This document shows positions 8,214 through 17,143 of a stretch of 64,000 bases of DNA, piece by piece (position 1 is the stretch's first letter; each line of letters begins with the position of its first letter). The position numbers and the translations under genes were made by a program. Origin of the DNA: Halomonas huangheensis (GTDB lineage: Bacteria; Pseudomonadota; Gammaproteobacteria; Pseudomonadales; Halomonadaceae); assembly GCF_001431725.1 (NCBI RefSeq), contig NZ_CP013106.1:4092001-4156000 (forward strand), given 5' to 3'. A model generated the notes under the pieces. The model had not been told where the DNA came from and did not search any database. It saw only the letters and a program-made list of their open reading frames with translations.

Positions 8214-9381
8214 CAAAGGCGTGGTTGGCCGCAGGCACTCCAGCATAGATCGCGACATGCATCAGTACCTGACGCAGTTCCGCTTCACTCAAGCCTATAC
8301 GCTTCGCCGTCTTCAGGTGCAACGTCAATTCTTCACGTCCCAGCGCAGCGAGAATGCCAGTGGTGATCATGCTGCGTTCGCGACGTGTCAGGTCATCGTT
8401 GCTCCACAGCTCGCCCCAGGCGAGACGAGTGATCATCTGCTGGAAGGGTGCATCGAGTGACGAGGCATTGCGTGTCGAACGCTCGACGTGTTCCTCTCCC
8501 AGCACCTGCTTGCGCGTGACCAGCCCGGTATCATAGGCCACGCCCTGAGCGCCGACGTCGCCCAGATCAACGGCCAGCGAATCCAGCAGCCAGGCCGCCA
8601 TACGTTCCGGAACTTCCACCGAGGGCACGTGGCCGACCTGATCGAATATCTCGACACCAATCTCGACACCAATCTCGACACCACTCCCGGCGCACTCCTC
8701 ACTCAACGCCTGCAAGCTCTCCGGTGGTGTGGCGAGATCTTCACTGCCTGCCAGCAACTGCACCTTCAGCTCTGCGGCCGCCGATAGTCGGCCTCGAAAA
8801 TCACTGCGCCCGAGCATTTCGCACAGCTGGGCATAGGACTCATCATCGCCGCAGGCCATGCTGGTCTGCCATCCCGCCTTGAGGGCCGGCTGCGCCTCGA
8901 ATGCCGCCGGGGCGAACCAGCGCGGTACGATCTCGGCAGACATCGCCGCCAGCCCTTGCTGGCGCACACGCTGGGCGCGGGTGTTCCACATCTCACTGTT
9001 GCCGATCACCGCACCGGTATTGGTCAGCGTCACCGACAACAGCCGCTCGGCATGCTGTTCGATCAAGGTCTGGCCAATCACACCGCCGATGGACGTGCCG
9101 ACATAGTGAAACTGCCCCGCGCCGATATGATCGACCAGCGCCAGCAGCTCCTCAGCCAGCTGTCCCGGGCTGATGTCACCACCTTCTGCCAGCGGTGCAC
9201 TGGCCCCGTGCCCGGGCAGGTCCCAACTGAGTACACGATAACGCGGCAGCAGACGTGGCAGCAGGTCATCCCATACCGACTGGTTCATCCCCAATGGATG
9301 ACCCAGCACCAGCACCGGCAGCGCCTCGGCGCCCAGAATACGATAGGCCACACTGCGGCCATTGATCTCGACAAATGCCAT
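8179..9381 (-). CDS. pcaL: Fused beta-ketoadipate enol-lactone hydrolase / 4-carboxymuconolactone decarboxylase
   Basis: This 400-residue protein joins two enzymes. Residues 1-270 are an alpha/beta hydrolase (PcaD) with nucleophile Ser97 in GTSIGG, acid Asp215 in SEDLATPP and His251 in QVGHVPS. Residues 285-400 are a carboxymuconolactone decarboxylase (PcaC) with RNASSLDAPFQQMITRLAWGELW. It decarboxylates gamma-carboxymuconolactone and hydrolyses the enol-lactone to beta-ketoadipate, so it serves the cat branch too. An in-frame triple GVEI repeat (234-245) sits just before the catalytic His. It is the last gene of pcaIJFL, 47 bp after pcaF. Confidence 0.93.
   Translation of the reverse strand: MAFVEINGRSVAYRILGAEALPVLVLGHPLGMNQSVWDDLLPRLLPRYRVLSWDLPGHGASAPLAEGGDISPGQLAEELLALVDHIGAGQFHYVGTSIGGVIGQTLIEQHAERLLSVTLTNTGAVIGNSEMWNTRAQRVRQQGLAAMSAEIVPRWFAPAAFEAQPALKAGWQTSMACGDDESYAQLCEMLGRSDFRGRLSAAAELKVQLLAGSEDLATPPESLQALSEECAGSGVEIGVEIGVEIFDQVGHVPSVEVPERMAAWLLDSLAVDLGDVGAQGVAYDTGLVTRKQVLGEEHVERSTRNASSLDAPFQQMITRLAWGELWSNDDLTRRERSMITTGILAALGREELTLHLKTAKRIGLSEAELRQVLMHVAIYAGVPAANHAFALAKELGWGKG
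8648..8683. repeat. Three 12-bp tandem repeats inside pcaL
   Basis: ATCTCGACACCA is repeated three times exactly. On the coding strand each copy adds four residues, giving GVEIGVEIGVEI in the strand leading to catalytic His251 of the PcaD domain. Copy-number change would stay in frame. Confidence 0.9.
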
Positions 9382-9428
9382 GCTGACTCTCCGTTGGCAA
9401 AAGCACTGCAGTTATTTCCGAATCAAGC

Positions 9429-10637
9429 TTACTCGACACGTTCGATCAGCGTAGCAATCCCCTGCCCCACGCCAACACACATGGTGCACAGTGCGTAGCG
9501 CTTGTGCTGGCGATGCAGTTCATGGGCCGCGGTCATCAGCAGGCGTGCCCCGGACATGCCCAGCGGGTGACCCAGGGCGATGGCACCGCCGTTGGGATTG
9601 ACCCGTGGATCATCATCGGCAATATCCAGATCGCGCATGCAGGCCAGTGCCTGGGCAGCGAACGCCTCGTTGAGTTCGATAATATCGACCTCATTGATGC
9701 TGACGCCGGTACGTTCCAGCAGGCGGCGTACCGCGGGTACCGGGCCATAACCCATGATGCGCGGCTCGACACCGGCGGTGGCCATGCCGATGATCCGTGC
9801 CATCGGCTGCAGACTGTGCTGTTTGACCGCCGCTTCGCTGGCGACCAGCATCGCCGCCGCGCCATCGTTGACCCCGGACGCATTGCCCGCGGTCACCGTG
9901 CCGTTGTCACGAAACGGTGTCGGTAGCCTGGCCAGTTTCTCGAGACTGGTGCCGGCACGCAGGTGCTCATCCTGATCGAAGCTCAACGGCTCCTGCTTGC
10001 GGCGCGGTATCTGGATGGCAACGATTTCCTCGGCAAAACGTCCAGCCTGCTGCGCGGCTTCGGCTTTCTGCTGGGAACGCACGGCAAAGGCATCCTGGTC
10101 CTCGCGAGAGATGCCGAACTGCTCGGCGACATTCTCGGCGGTTTCCGGCATCGAATGCGTACCATGCGCCTTGTCCATCAGTGGATTGACGAAGCGCCAG
10201 CCGATGGTGGTGTCCTCGATCTTCTGGCCACGAGTGAAGGCACTATCGGCCTTGCCCATCACATAGGGCGCGCGTGACATGGACTCCACGCCACCGGCCA
10301 GTGCCAGGTCCATTTCCCCGGCCTTGATCGCGCGGAAGGCGGTGCCCACCGCATCCATGCCTGAGCCACACAGACGGTTCATGGTCGTGCCGGGCACCGA
10401 GCTCGGCACACCGGCCAGCAACGCCGACATGCGCGCCACGTTGCGGTTATCTTCGCCGGCCTGGTTGGCACAGCCCATGAAGACTTCCTCGATGGCAGCA
10501 GCATCAAGCCGCGGCGCACTCTCGAGCACCGCCTTGAAGATATCGGCGGCGAGGTCGTCGGGGCGTACACTCGACAGACTGCCACCGAAACGTCCGATGG
10601 CACTGCGGCGCGGGTGACAGATATACACAGCGGTCAT
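9429..10637 (-). CDS. pcaF: Beta-ketoadipyl-CoA thiolase
   Basis: This 402-residue thiolase cleaves beta-ketoadipyl-CoA to succinyl-CoA and acetyl-CoA. The active-site Cys90 lies in [11 protein letters not shown], His357 in [13 protein letters not shown] and Cys387 in CVGVGQG near the C-terminus. The N-terminus [19 protein letters not shown] is typical of PcaF. The ATG at 10635-10637 has AAGGAG; the frame upstream overlaps the end of pcaJ and is not used. It starts 19 bp after pcaJ. Confidence 0.94.
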   Translation of the reverse strand: MTAVYICHPRRSAIGRFGGSLSSVRPDDLAADIFKAVLESAPRLDAAAIEEVFMGCANQAGEDNRNVARMSALLAGVPSSVPGTTMNRLCGSGMDAVGTAFRAIKAGEMDLALAGGVESMSRAPYVMGKADSAFTRGQKIEDTTIGWRFVNPLMDKAHGTHSMPETAENVAEQFGISREDQDAFAVRSQQKAEAAQQAGRFAEEIVAIQIPRRKQEPLSFDQDEHLRAGTSLEKLARLPTPFRDNGTVTAGNASGVNDGAAAMLVASEAAVKQHSLQPMARIIGMATAGVEPRIMGYGPVPAVRRLLERTGVSINEVDIIELNEAFAAQALACMRDLDIADDDPRVNPNGGAIALGHPLGMSGARLLMTAAHELHRQHKRYALCTMCVGVGQGIATLIERVE

Positions 10638-10656
10638 GTTTCTCTCCTTGCTGCCA

Positions 10657-11460
10657 TCACTGGCCGGCATGGGCACGCGCGGTGCGCGCCTTCAACTCAC
10701 GCAGCACTTCGAGTTCGTGCGCATCGGGTTCCGGGGTCTGTTCGAGGTTGTCGGCAAAACGAATCTCCCACCCGGTGGCTTCCTGCACCTGCTCGCGGGT
10801 CACGCCGGGATGCAGCGAGACCACCGTCAGTTCGCGATCTTCGGGGTCAGGCTTCATCACACAAAGATCGCTAATGACCCGAGTCGGGCCGCGCCCGATG
10901 TTGGGCACGTTGTCGCGACCCTTGCCATCACGGCCGAAGCCCAGGGTGGTGATGAAGTCCACGTCACGCACGAAGGCACGCGGTGAGTGCTTGAGGGTGA
11001 TGAACACCTCACCGGCATTGGTGGCGATTTCAGGCGCACCGCCGCCGCCGGGCAAACGTACCTTGGGAGCCTTGTAATCGCCAATCAGGGTGGTGTTGAG
11101 GTTGCAGTAACGATCGATCTGCGCGGTGCCGAGGAAGCCGACATTGACCTTGCCGCCCTGCAGCCAGTAGCGAAACATCTCGGGGACCGACACCGTGGTC
11201 AACGCGGACTCGCAGAGTTCGCCATCCCCGATGGATAACGGCAGCACTTCCGGGCGCGTCTGCAGGGTGCCGGATTCATAGATCAGCACCACTTCAGGAG
11301 CGTGGGTCAGGCGCGCCAGATTCGCGGCCTCGGACGGCAGGCCGATACCCACAAAGCAGGTCATGCCGTTTTCCAGCGCCCGGGCGGCGGTGACGGTCAT
11401 CATCTCGGCAGAGCTGTATTCAGGAGAGCGATTTTCAAGAAAACTGCTTTCAAGGCTCAT
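10657..11460 (-). CDS. pcaJ: 3-oxoadipate CoA-transferase subunit B
   Basis: A 267-residue CoA-transferase family I beta subunit. It contains the glycine-rich loop RLPGGGGAPEIATNAGEVF and the segment IYESGTLQTRPEVLPLSIGDGEL, where the Glu is the likely CoA-ester carrier. Length and sequence fit the longer CatJ form of this enzyme rather than the about 213-residue Pseudomonas PcaJ. With PcaI it moves CoA from succinyl-CoA to beta-ketoadipate. Its ATG shares one base with the pcaI stop (TGATG), suggesting translational coupling. Confidence 0.9.
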   Translation of the reverse strand: MSLESSFLENRSPEYSSAEMMTVTAARALENGMTCFVGIGLPSEAANLARLTHAPEVVLIYESGTLQTRPEVLPLSIGDGELCESALTTVSVPEMFRYWLQGGKVNVGFLGTAQIDRYCNLNTTLIGDYKAPKVRLPGGGGAPEIATNAGEVFITLKHSPRAFVRDVDFITTLGFGRDGKGRDNVPNIGRGPTRVISDLCVMKPDPEDRELTVVSLHPGVTREQVQEATGWEIRFADNLEQTPEPDAHELEVLRELKARTARAHAGQ

Positions 11461-12278
11461 CAGGCATTCCCTCCGGTATTCATGATGTTGTCCTCGATCC
11501 AGCGCGTAAAGGCATCGCGGTCGCGGGAAATGCTGTCCCACTCCTTGTAGAAGCGGTTGTCACGCGGGTAGTAGCCATGGGCGTAGGATGGCAGCGAGCC
11601 CTTCTCGGCCACGGCAATGGCATCGATTGCCCAGCCCGGAATCACGCAGGCATTGGGATGGGCCTGCAGATCATCGACGATCTCCTCGACGGTCACGATG
11701 CTGTGCTTCGCGGCCAGTACCGCCTCCTTCTGCACGCCAACGATGCCCTCGACCAGCACATTGCCGGCACGATCGGCCTTCTGTGCGTGCACGATCGACA
11801 CATCCGGGCGCACCGAGGGCACCGCGGCCAGGCGCTCGCCGCTGAAGGGGCATTCGATGAAACGAATCTGGTCGTTGACACTGGGCAGCTCACTGCCGAC
11901 GTAACCACGCAGTACCGCCAGCGGTAAGCCAGCGGCACCGGCTTCGAAGGCACAGGCCATGGCGGCATGGCTGTGTTCGAGAATCTCGATCTGATGGGGC
12001 CAGCCCTTCTCGACGGCATCACGCAGACGATGCAGGGAGCCGACACCGGGATTGCCTCCCCAGGAGAAGATCACCTTCTTCGCACAGCCAGCACCGATCA
12101 TCTGGTCGTAGACCAGGTCAGGGGTCATGCGAATCAGGGTCAGGTCACGCCTGCGCTGACGGATGATCTCGTGCCCGGCGGCAACGGGAATCAGATGGGT
12201 AAAACCCTCCATGGCGACGGTGGCTCCGTCCTCGACGTAGCGCGCGACCGCGTCATGCAGGCTGAGAATCTCGGCCAT
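11460..12278 (-). CDS. pcaI: 3-oxoadipate CoA-transferase subunit A
   Basis: The 272-residue alpha subunit begins MAEILSLHDAVARYVEDGATVAMEGFTHLIP and includes FSWGGNPGVGSLHRLRDAVE, typical of CoA-transferase subunit A of the CatI/glutaconate type. It is the first gene of pcaIJFL; AGGCG precedes the ATG at 12278. The upstream 250 bp carry two tandem copies of the IclR-type operator. The product completes activation of beta-ketoadipate from either ring-cleavage branch. catI is an equally valid name. Confidence 0.9.
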   Translation of the reverse strand: MAEILSLHDAVARYVEDGATVAMEGFTHLIPVAAGHEIIRQRRRDLTLIRMTPDLVYDQMIGAGCAKKVIFSWGGNPGVGSLHRLRDAVEKGWPHQIEILEHSHAAMACAFEAGAAGLPLAVLRGYVGSELPSVNDQIRFIECPFSGERLAAVPSVRPDVSIVHAQKADRAGNVLVEGIVGVQKEAVLAAKHSIVTVEEIVDDLQAHPNACVIPGWAIDAIAVAEKGSLPSYAHGYYPRDNRFYKEWDSISRDRDAFTRWIEDNIMNTGGNA

Positions 12279-12397
12279 GATGGTTCGCCTCTGTGCTGTT
12301 CACCCGCTGCGATCGGTACAGGACGCCAGCGATTCCGGTCACTCTCGTTGCCGGCCTGGCTACCGCATCATCCATCGATTCTCGTATCGATCAATGA

Positions 12398-12433
12398 TGT
12401 TCGCTATGTGAACATAGGTTTGTGATACGAACA
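12398..12433. promoter_or_regulatory. Tandem IclR-type operator before pcaIJFL
   Basis: Two 17-bp sites start 19 bp apart: TGTTCG-CTATG-TGAACA (12398-12414) and GGTTTG-TGATA-CGAACA (12417-12433), about 120 bp before the pcaI start. They match the dyad at 13981 and the tandem sites at 21497 and 21640. PcaR/PcaU-type regulators bind GTTCG-containing repeats, and pcaR lies nearby. Confidence 0.75.
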
Positions 12434-12475
12434 AAATAATCCTGTGTTTGAGGCGCGTCAAATGCACAAACAACA

Positions 12476-12502
12476 GCGGGGGTGGCCCATTGCCACCCCC
12501 GC
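12476..12502 (-). terminator. Terminator of pcaB
   Basis: Perfect ten-base arms GCGGGGGTGG and CCACCCCCGC with a seven-base loop, about 30 bases past the pcaB stop. On the minus strand TGTTGTTTGTGC follows. It separates pcaB from the pcaIJFL promoter. Confidence 0.75.
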
Positions 12503-12532
12503 ATTCATGTTTAAACCATTATTTTCAGATAG

Positions 12533-13885
12533 TTAAAAAGAATCCAACCACTCGACGGCACGCTTGACCTGGGCCTCGCTGCTACCAAGGTATAAAGCGG
12601 GGTCGCTCGCTTTTTCCAACTCAGCCAACGAAACCCGCCCAGCAACATCGGGATATTGCTCGGCAAGCAGTCTCTCCAGCACCTGGCTGTAGGCCTCTGA
12701 ACTCTGCCGAGCCTGTTCGGAGGCCAGTGAGGCCAGCATCCTGGCCTTGTCCACTCCCAGTTGCGGTGCCAGCAAGCCTGCGACAGGCTCGGCCATGATC
12801 GCCCCTCCGGTAATCGCAAGGTTGGCGCGCATGCGCTCCGGAAACACTTCCAGACCTTCCAGCAGCTCGGCACTCAACTCCAGTGCGCCTTCCAGCAACA
12901 GGACCATTTCACTCAGCGGTGCCCACTCGGCATGCCATTCTCCCAAACCTCGCTCCAGTGGCTGCGCCATGGCGTTGATGATCACGCCTGTATGACCATG
13001 GATGCGCCTTGCCGCCGTACGAATGCGCGCACAGCGCACCGGGTTACGCTTGTGCGGCATGGATGACGACTCACCCATTCCCGGCGCTGAAGGCTCGCTG
13101 ACTTCCCCCACCTCCGTCTGGGTCAGCAGAGCGATATCCAGCGCCAGGCCATCAGCAGCGCCAGCGATGGCATCCACGGCAGTAGCCAATGCATGTACCG
13201 GTTGTCGATCGGTATGCCAAGGCAACACCGGCGTCGCCAGGCCCATACGCTGGGCAACATCATCCATCAACGCCAGGCCTTGCTCTCCCCAGCCGGAATG
13301 CACGCCAACGGCACCGCCGAACTGCACCGGCAGTCCCGCTGTACTCAGCGCTGCCAGACGCCGCCGTGCGCTCTCCAATCCCATGGCCCATTGTGCCACC
13401 TTGACGCCGAAGGCCATCGGCAGTGCCTGCTGCATCAGCGTGCGACCGACCATCGGCGTCTTCGAGTGGCAGCGCATCAACGCAATAGCCGACTCACGAC
13501 AGCGCAGCAATAACTCATCAATGCGCGCCAGACGTGGGGTCAGCAGGTGCATCAAGGCCGAATCGATCACGTCCTGGCTGGTCGCACCGAGGTGCCAGTA
13601 GCGCCGCAGCTCTTCAGGCAGTGTCGCACGCGCTTGTTTTACGAAGGGAATCGCCGCATTACCTCCGCTGGCGACACCGGCGGCGATGCGCTCGACATCG
13701 AATTCATGAGCCTCGAGAACTTCGCGCATCCGCTGACTCGTTCCGTCGGGCATATGACCGTGCTGCTCATGCGCCTCGGCAAGCGCCAGCTCAAAGGCCA
13801 GCATCGACTTCACCAGCGCTTCGTCACGGCAGGATTCGAGGGCAGCCTGACTCATGAAGGGGCGGCTCAACAGGGCTGAAGGCAT
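12533..13885 (-). CDS. pcaB: 3-carboxy-cis,cis-muconate cycloisomerase
   Basis: The 450-residue protein belongs to the fumarase/aspartase superfamily, with the signature GESSSMPHKRNP at residues 271-282 and HLGATSQDVIDSA near 98-110. Bacterial PcaB of this type forms gamma-carboxymuconolactone, the substrate of the PcaC domain of PcaL. ATG 13885 has GGAG nine bases upstream. It is transcribed alone, away from pcaR, ending at a strong terminator. A shared intergenic operator (13981-13997) probably controls both genes. Confidence 0.94.
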   Translation of the reverse strand: MPSALLSRPFMSQAALESCRDEALVKSMLAFELALAEAHEQHGHMPDGTSQRMREVLEAHEFDVERIAAGVASGGNAAIPFVKQARATLPEELRRYWHLGATSQDVIDSALMHLLTPRLARIDELLLRCRESAIALMRCHSKTPMVGRTLMQQALPMAFGVKVAQWAMGLESARRRLAALSTAGLPVQFGGAVGVHSGWGEQGLALMDDVAQRMGLATPVLPWHTDRQPVHALATAVDAIAGAADGLALDIALLTQTEVGEVSEPSAPGMGESSSMPHKRNPVRCARIRTAARRIHGHTGVIINAMAQPLERGLGEWHAEWAPLSEMVLLLEGALELSAELLEGLEVFPERMRANLAITGGAIMAEPVAGLLAPQLGVDKARMLASLASEQARQSSEAYSQVLERLLAEQYPDVAGRVSLAELEKASDPALYLGSSEAQVKRAVEWLDSF

Positions 13886-14191
13886 TGATGAATCTCCACA
13901 AGTCGTAATGCTGTTGGGCGAGTTGGAAGTAGAGCTATCGGGCAGTCTGGGAACAGGCTACTGGAAAAAAGTCGTACACATGTTCGCACTTCGAACAACT
14001 ATGCTAGATTACCCGATAGACTCCGGGCAAGCGCCCGGACTGATGTCCTTATCACTGATACCTCTATCACTGATGCTCTTATCAACACGGGGTCAGGGCA
14101 TGCACAGTACAGCGGTCACCAGCGACGAGAGGCAGGTCACCGCGATTGTTTCTGTGTTTCCCGACCCGCGTAAACCTTGCAGGATGCCAGT
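13886..14191. other. pcaB/pcaR divergent intergenic region
   Basis: This 306-bp region holds the divergent promoters of pcaB and pcaR. The only strong structure I see is the perfect operator dyad at 13981-13997, plus a degenerate right half (CGTACA) at 13973-13978 in the same 19-bp register as the other operators. No gene is evident. Confidence 0.6.
13981..13997. promoter_or_regulatory. Perfect IclR-type operator between pcaB and pcaR
   Basis: TGTTCG-CACTT-CGAACA is a perfect six-base dyad with a five-base spacer, 95 bp before the pcaB start and 195 bp before the pcaR start. It is the best example of the motif found at four promoters in this window, and fits pcaR autoregulation together with control of pcaB. 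Confidence 0.8.
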
Positions 14192-14980
14192 ATGGATACG
14201 GCCCAACAGGATGCCTTGAGCCCCGATGATCGCGACTTTGTGACCGCACTGGCCAGCGGTCTGGATGTCATCCTCGCCTTCGACGACAGCCACCCACGCA
14301 TGACACTCAGCGAAGTGGCGTCGCGTACCGGCATGAATCGCGCCCGGGCCAGACGCTTTCTGCTGACCTTGCATGCGCTGGGCTATGTGCGCAAGGACCA
14401 GCGATACTTCGAACTCGCCCCTCGGGTACTACAGCTCGGTTATGCATTTCTCTCGGCCAACAATTATCGAAGTGTCATCCAGCAGGTACTGGAGGACATT
14501 ACCGCCGAATCAGGGGAATCCTCATCGCTCGGCGTGCTCGATGGCAATGACATTACCTATGTCGCGCGTTCAGCTTCTCGCCAGCGACTACTGGCCATCA
14601 CCCTCTCCGTAGGCACGAGACTACCCGCGGCCTACACCTCCATGGGCCGTGTACTGCTGGCCCAGTTCAGCGATGCTGAATTGGACACATGGCTTGAGGG
14701 TGTGCAGTTGGAAGGCCACACCGACAAGTCGATCACTGACCCGGTGGAGCTGAAGAAGGCCATCCTGGAAGTGCGCCAGCAAGGCTATGCCATCGTTGAT
14801 CAGGAACTGGATTCCGGTCTGCGTTCATTGGCGGTGCCATCCTTCGACGCCCATGGTCAACTGATCGGGGCCATCAACATCAGTACCAATGCCGCTCGCG
14901 TCAAGATCGACACCCTGCTGCGTCAGTATCTGCCGATGTTGCAGGACAAGGCGCGCCAGATTCGTGCCCATGTCAGCTAA
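14192..14980 (+). CDS. pcaR: IclR-family regulator PcaR/PcaU type
   Basis: A 262-residue IclR protein. The N-terminal winged helix (about 10-75) includes LSEVASRTGMNRARARRFLLTLHALGYV. The C-terminal effector domain includes YVARSASRQRLLAITLSVGTRLPAAYTSMGRVLLA, the signature of the PcaR/PcaU/PobR group. These activators sense beta-ketoadipate (PcaR) or protocatechuate (PcaU). The ATG at 14192 follows AGGA; a TTG at 14177 is less likely. It diverges from pcaB and is the best candidate to bind the TGTTCG-N5-CGAACA sites. The effector cannot be told from sequence. Confidence 0.88.
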   Translation: MDTAQQDALSPDDRDFVTALASGLDVILAFDDSHPRMTLSEVASRTGMNRARARRFLLTLHALGYVRKDQRYFELAPRVLQLGYAFLSANNYRSVIQQVLEDITAESGESSSLGVLDGNDITYVARSASRQRLLAITLSVGTRLPAAYTSMGRVLLAQFSDAELDTWLEGVQLEGHTDKSITDPVELKKAILEVRQQGYAIVDQELDSGLRSLAVPSFDAHGQLIGAINISTNAARVKIDTLLRQYLPMLQDKARQIRAHVS

Positions 14981-15048
14981 CGACGCCCTGAAGAGCCAGT
15001 GTCTACTGAATAGCCGATGTCTGCTGAAGAAGCACAGGAGCTGATAGC

Positions 15049-16008
15049 GTGCTCGATATCCTGACGATCACCGCTCCCATCTTCCTGTTGATTGGCATCG
15101 GTTATCTGGCTCGTTGGCGCGGCTTGCTGTCGCCCGTACAGCTCTCGGGAGTCGGCACCTTCGTGCTGTATTTCTCGCTACCCGCTCTGGTCATCAAGGC
15201 GCTGACCCAGAGCCCGCTTGAAGACGTGATCAATGCTCACTTCCTGCTCGCCTATGGCATGGGATCCTTGATTACTCTAGCCCTGGTTCTGTACGCCGCG
15301 CGCCACTTCATGCGAAAACCGCTTGGCGAGGCAGCAATCCAGGCTCTGGGCATGTCGGCATCCAACAGCGGCTTTATCGGTTACCCGGTGGCAGCGCTGG
15401 TGCTCGGCCCTGTCGCTGCGGGCAAGTTTCTGGCGATGTGCATGATGGTCGAGAATCTGCTGATCATTCCTGGCGCGTTGATTCTGGCCGAAGCGGGTCA
15501 GCAGCGCGATGTCAGCGCCGGCGTCCTGGTACGCCACACATTACAGCGCCTGGCACGTAATCCGATAATGATCGGCCTGGCCTTTGGGCTTACCGTGGCC
15601 ATCAGTGGTATATCCCTACCATCGCCGATCGAGAGGGTCATCGAGATGCTGGCTTCCGCCTCGGCTCCTGCTGCGCTGTTTGTCATCGGCGGGACGCTGT
15701 ATGGGCTCAAGCTCGGCGGTATGTGGCGCGATATCGTCACCATCGCCAGTGGCAAGCTACTGCTCCATCCGCTACTGATCATCAGTTGCTTTCTCGCACT
15801 GACACTAGTGGTGCCGGATCTCGACGTCATGTTGCTGGCCGGTGCTCTATTGTTTGCCAGCTGTCCGATGATCAGTGTCTACCCTCTGCTGGGGGCGCGC
15901 TTCAACATGGAGGGTGTTGGCTCCGCGGCACTGATGGTCAGCACCCTGGGCAGCTTCATCACATTGAGTGCAGCGATCTGGTTGGTCAACCAACACCTGC
16001 TCAACTGA
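15049..16008 (+). CDS. AEC-family (auxin efflux carrier type) transporter
   Basis: A 319-residue membrane protein of about ten helices in two similar halves. The N-terminus (LDILTITAPIFLLIGIGYLARWRGLL) and GMSASNSGFIGYPVAALVLG are AEC family features. The GTG start is preceded by CAGGAG. It begins 68 bp after pcaR and could be co-transcribed. Family members move organic acids such as malonate or malate. An aromatic or dicarboxylic acid substrate is plausible from the context but unproven. Confidence 0.85.
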   Translation: MLDILTITAPIFLLIGIGYLARWRGLLSPVQLSGVGTFVLYFSLPALVIKALTQSPLEDVINAHFLLAYGMGSLITLALVLYAARHFMRKPLGEAAIQALGMSASNSGFIGYPVAALVLGPVAAGKFLAMCMMVENLLIIPGALILAEAGQQRDVSAGVLVRHTLQRLARNPIMIGLAFGLTVAISGISLPSPIERVIEMLASASAPAALFVIGGTLYGLKLGGMWRDIVTIASGKLLLHPLLIISCFLALTLVVPDLDVMLLAGALLFASCPMISVYPLLGARFNMEGVGSAALMVSTLGSFITLSAAIWLVNQHLLN

Positions 16009-16168
16009 CAACGAGCGCCACTCAGCAGAACACTCAATATAGATTCACCTGATGCCCACAATCTTCATCTCACCAACATAAAGATGAACACAGAAAGATG
16101 CATTGCTAACGACTTTACCTTACGCTGCGAATTGCATTTCCTGTCACCGCACCATGCTTCGGAGCCTT

Positions 16169-17110
16169 ATGCCCAGTTCTCGCTCTCCTGCCCCCGAAGC
16201 GACTCCGATTCAAGATTCAGCGGCCTCCCTTCCGCCCCCCCAAATCGTCAATCGCGACCGTCCTCTCAAGGGCATCGGTTACATGCTGGCGGCGGGACTG
16301 CTGTTCACCATGCTCGACACCGGCGTCAAGACGCTGGCTCAGGACTATTCACCGGTACAGGTCGTCTGGGCGCGCTATATCGGCCATGTGGTGATTCTGC
16401 TCGGCTACTTCCTGTGGCTGGGAAGAAGTGCTGGCGGAGCCATGCTCAAGACCACCTCTCTGACCGGTCAATGCCTGCGTGGTCTACTGCTGCTCGGCGC
16501 CAGCACCTTCGCCTACCTGGCCTTCCGCAGCCTGCCGTTGCTGCAGGTCTACGTCATCAATTTCAGCTCACCGCTGCTGGTCACGCTACTGGCCATCCCG
16601 CTACTCAAGGAACGTGTCAGTTGGCGTCAGGCGCTGGCGATTGTAGTCGGATTTGCTGGTGTGGTGATCTGTGTCGGCCCGGTGGATTGGCGCAGCGAGC
16701 CCGCCATCCTGCTGCCCTTCGGCCTGACGCTATGCTTTGCGCTCTACCAGTTGACCACCCGACGCTTCGGGCGCGAGGATCATCCGCTGACCTCGCTGTT
16801 CTACGCTGGGTTGGCAGGCGCCATCGTCAGTAGTCTGGTAGTGCCTGCGTTCTGGTCGAGCATCGACCCACGGCATCTGCCGCTGTTCATGTTTGTCGGC
16901 CTGATGGGAGCAGGAAGCCAGCTAACACTGATTCTGGCGATGCGCTATGCGCCTGCATCACTGGTATCGCCCTTTCTCTATCTGCAGATCATCTGGGCAG
17001 CACTGTTCGGATTCGTGTTCTTCGGCGACATTCCGCGCTCTGAAACCTGGATTGGAGCCGCGCTGATCAGCGTGGCAGGCGTGGTGTTAGCGGTGAGCAA
17101 GCGGCGCTAA
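16169..17110 (+). CDS. DMT-superfamily (EamA) transporter
   Basis: A 313-residue, ten-helix protein with two EamA repeats (about residues 35-165 and 180-310). The first starts GIGYMLAAGLLFTMLDTGVKTLAQ and ends in GFAGVVICVGP. The second ends in GAALISVAGVVLAVSKRR. The ATG at 16169 is chosen for GGAG five bases upstream; the frame is open further upstream. Metabolite export is usual for the family. It lies between the AEC gene and the convergent Gfo/Idh gene, with no direct evidence for a substrate. Confidence 0.85.
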   Translation: MPSSRSPAPEATPIQDSAASLPPPQIVNRDRPLKGIGYMLAAGLLFTMLDTGVKTLAQDYSPVQVVWARYIGHVVILLGYFLWLGRSAGGAMLKTTSLTGQCLRGLLLLGASTFAYLAFRSLPLLQVYVINFSSPLLVTLLAIPLLKERVSWRQALAIVVGFAGVVICVGPVDWRSEPAILLPFGLTLCFALYQLTTRRFGREDHPLTSLFYAGLAGAIVSSLVVPAFWSSIDPRHLPLFMFVGLMGAGSQLTLILAMRYAPASLVSPFLYLQIIWAALFGFVFFGDIPRSETWIGAALISVAGVVLAVSKRR

Positions 17111-17143
17111 CCTGCCAGCGACACCTGACACCAGCACCAGCCG

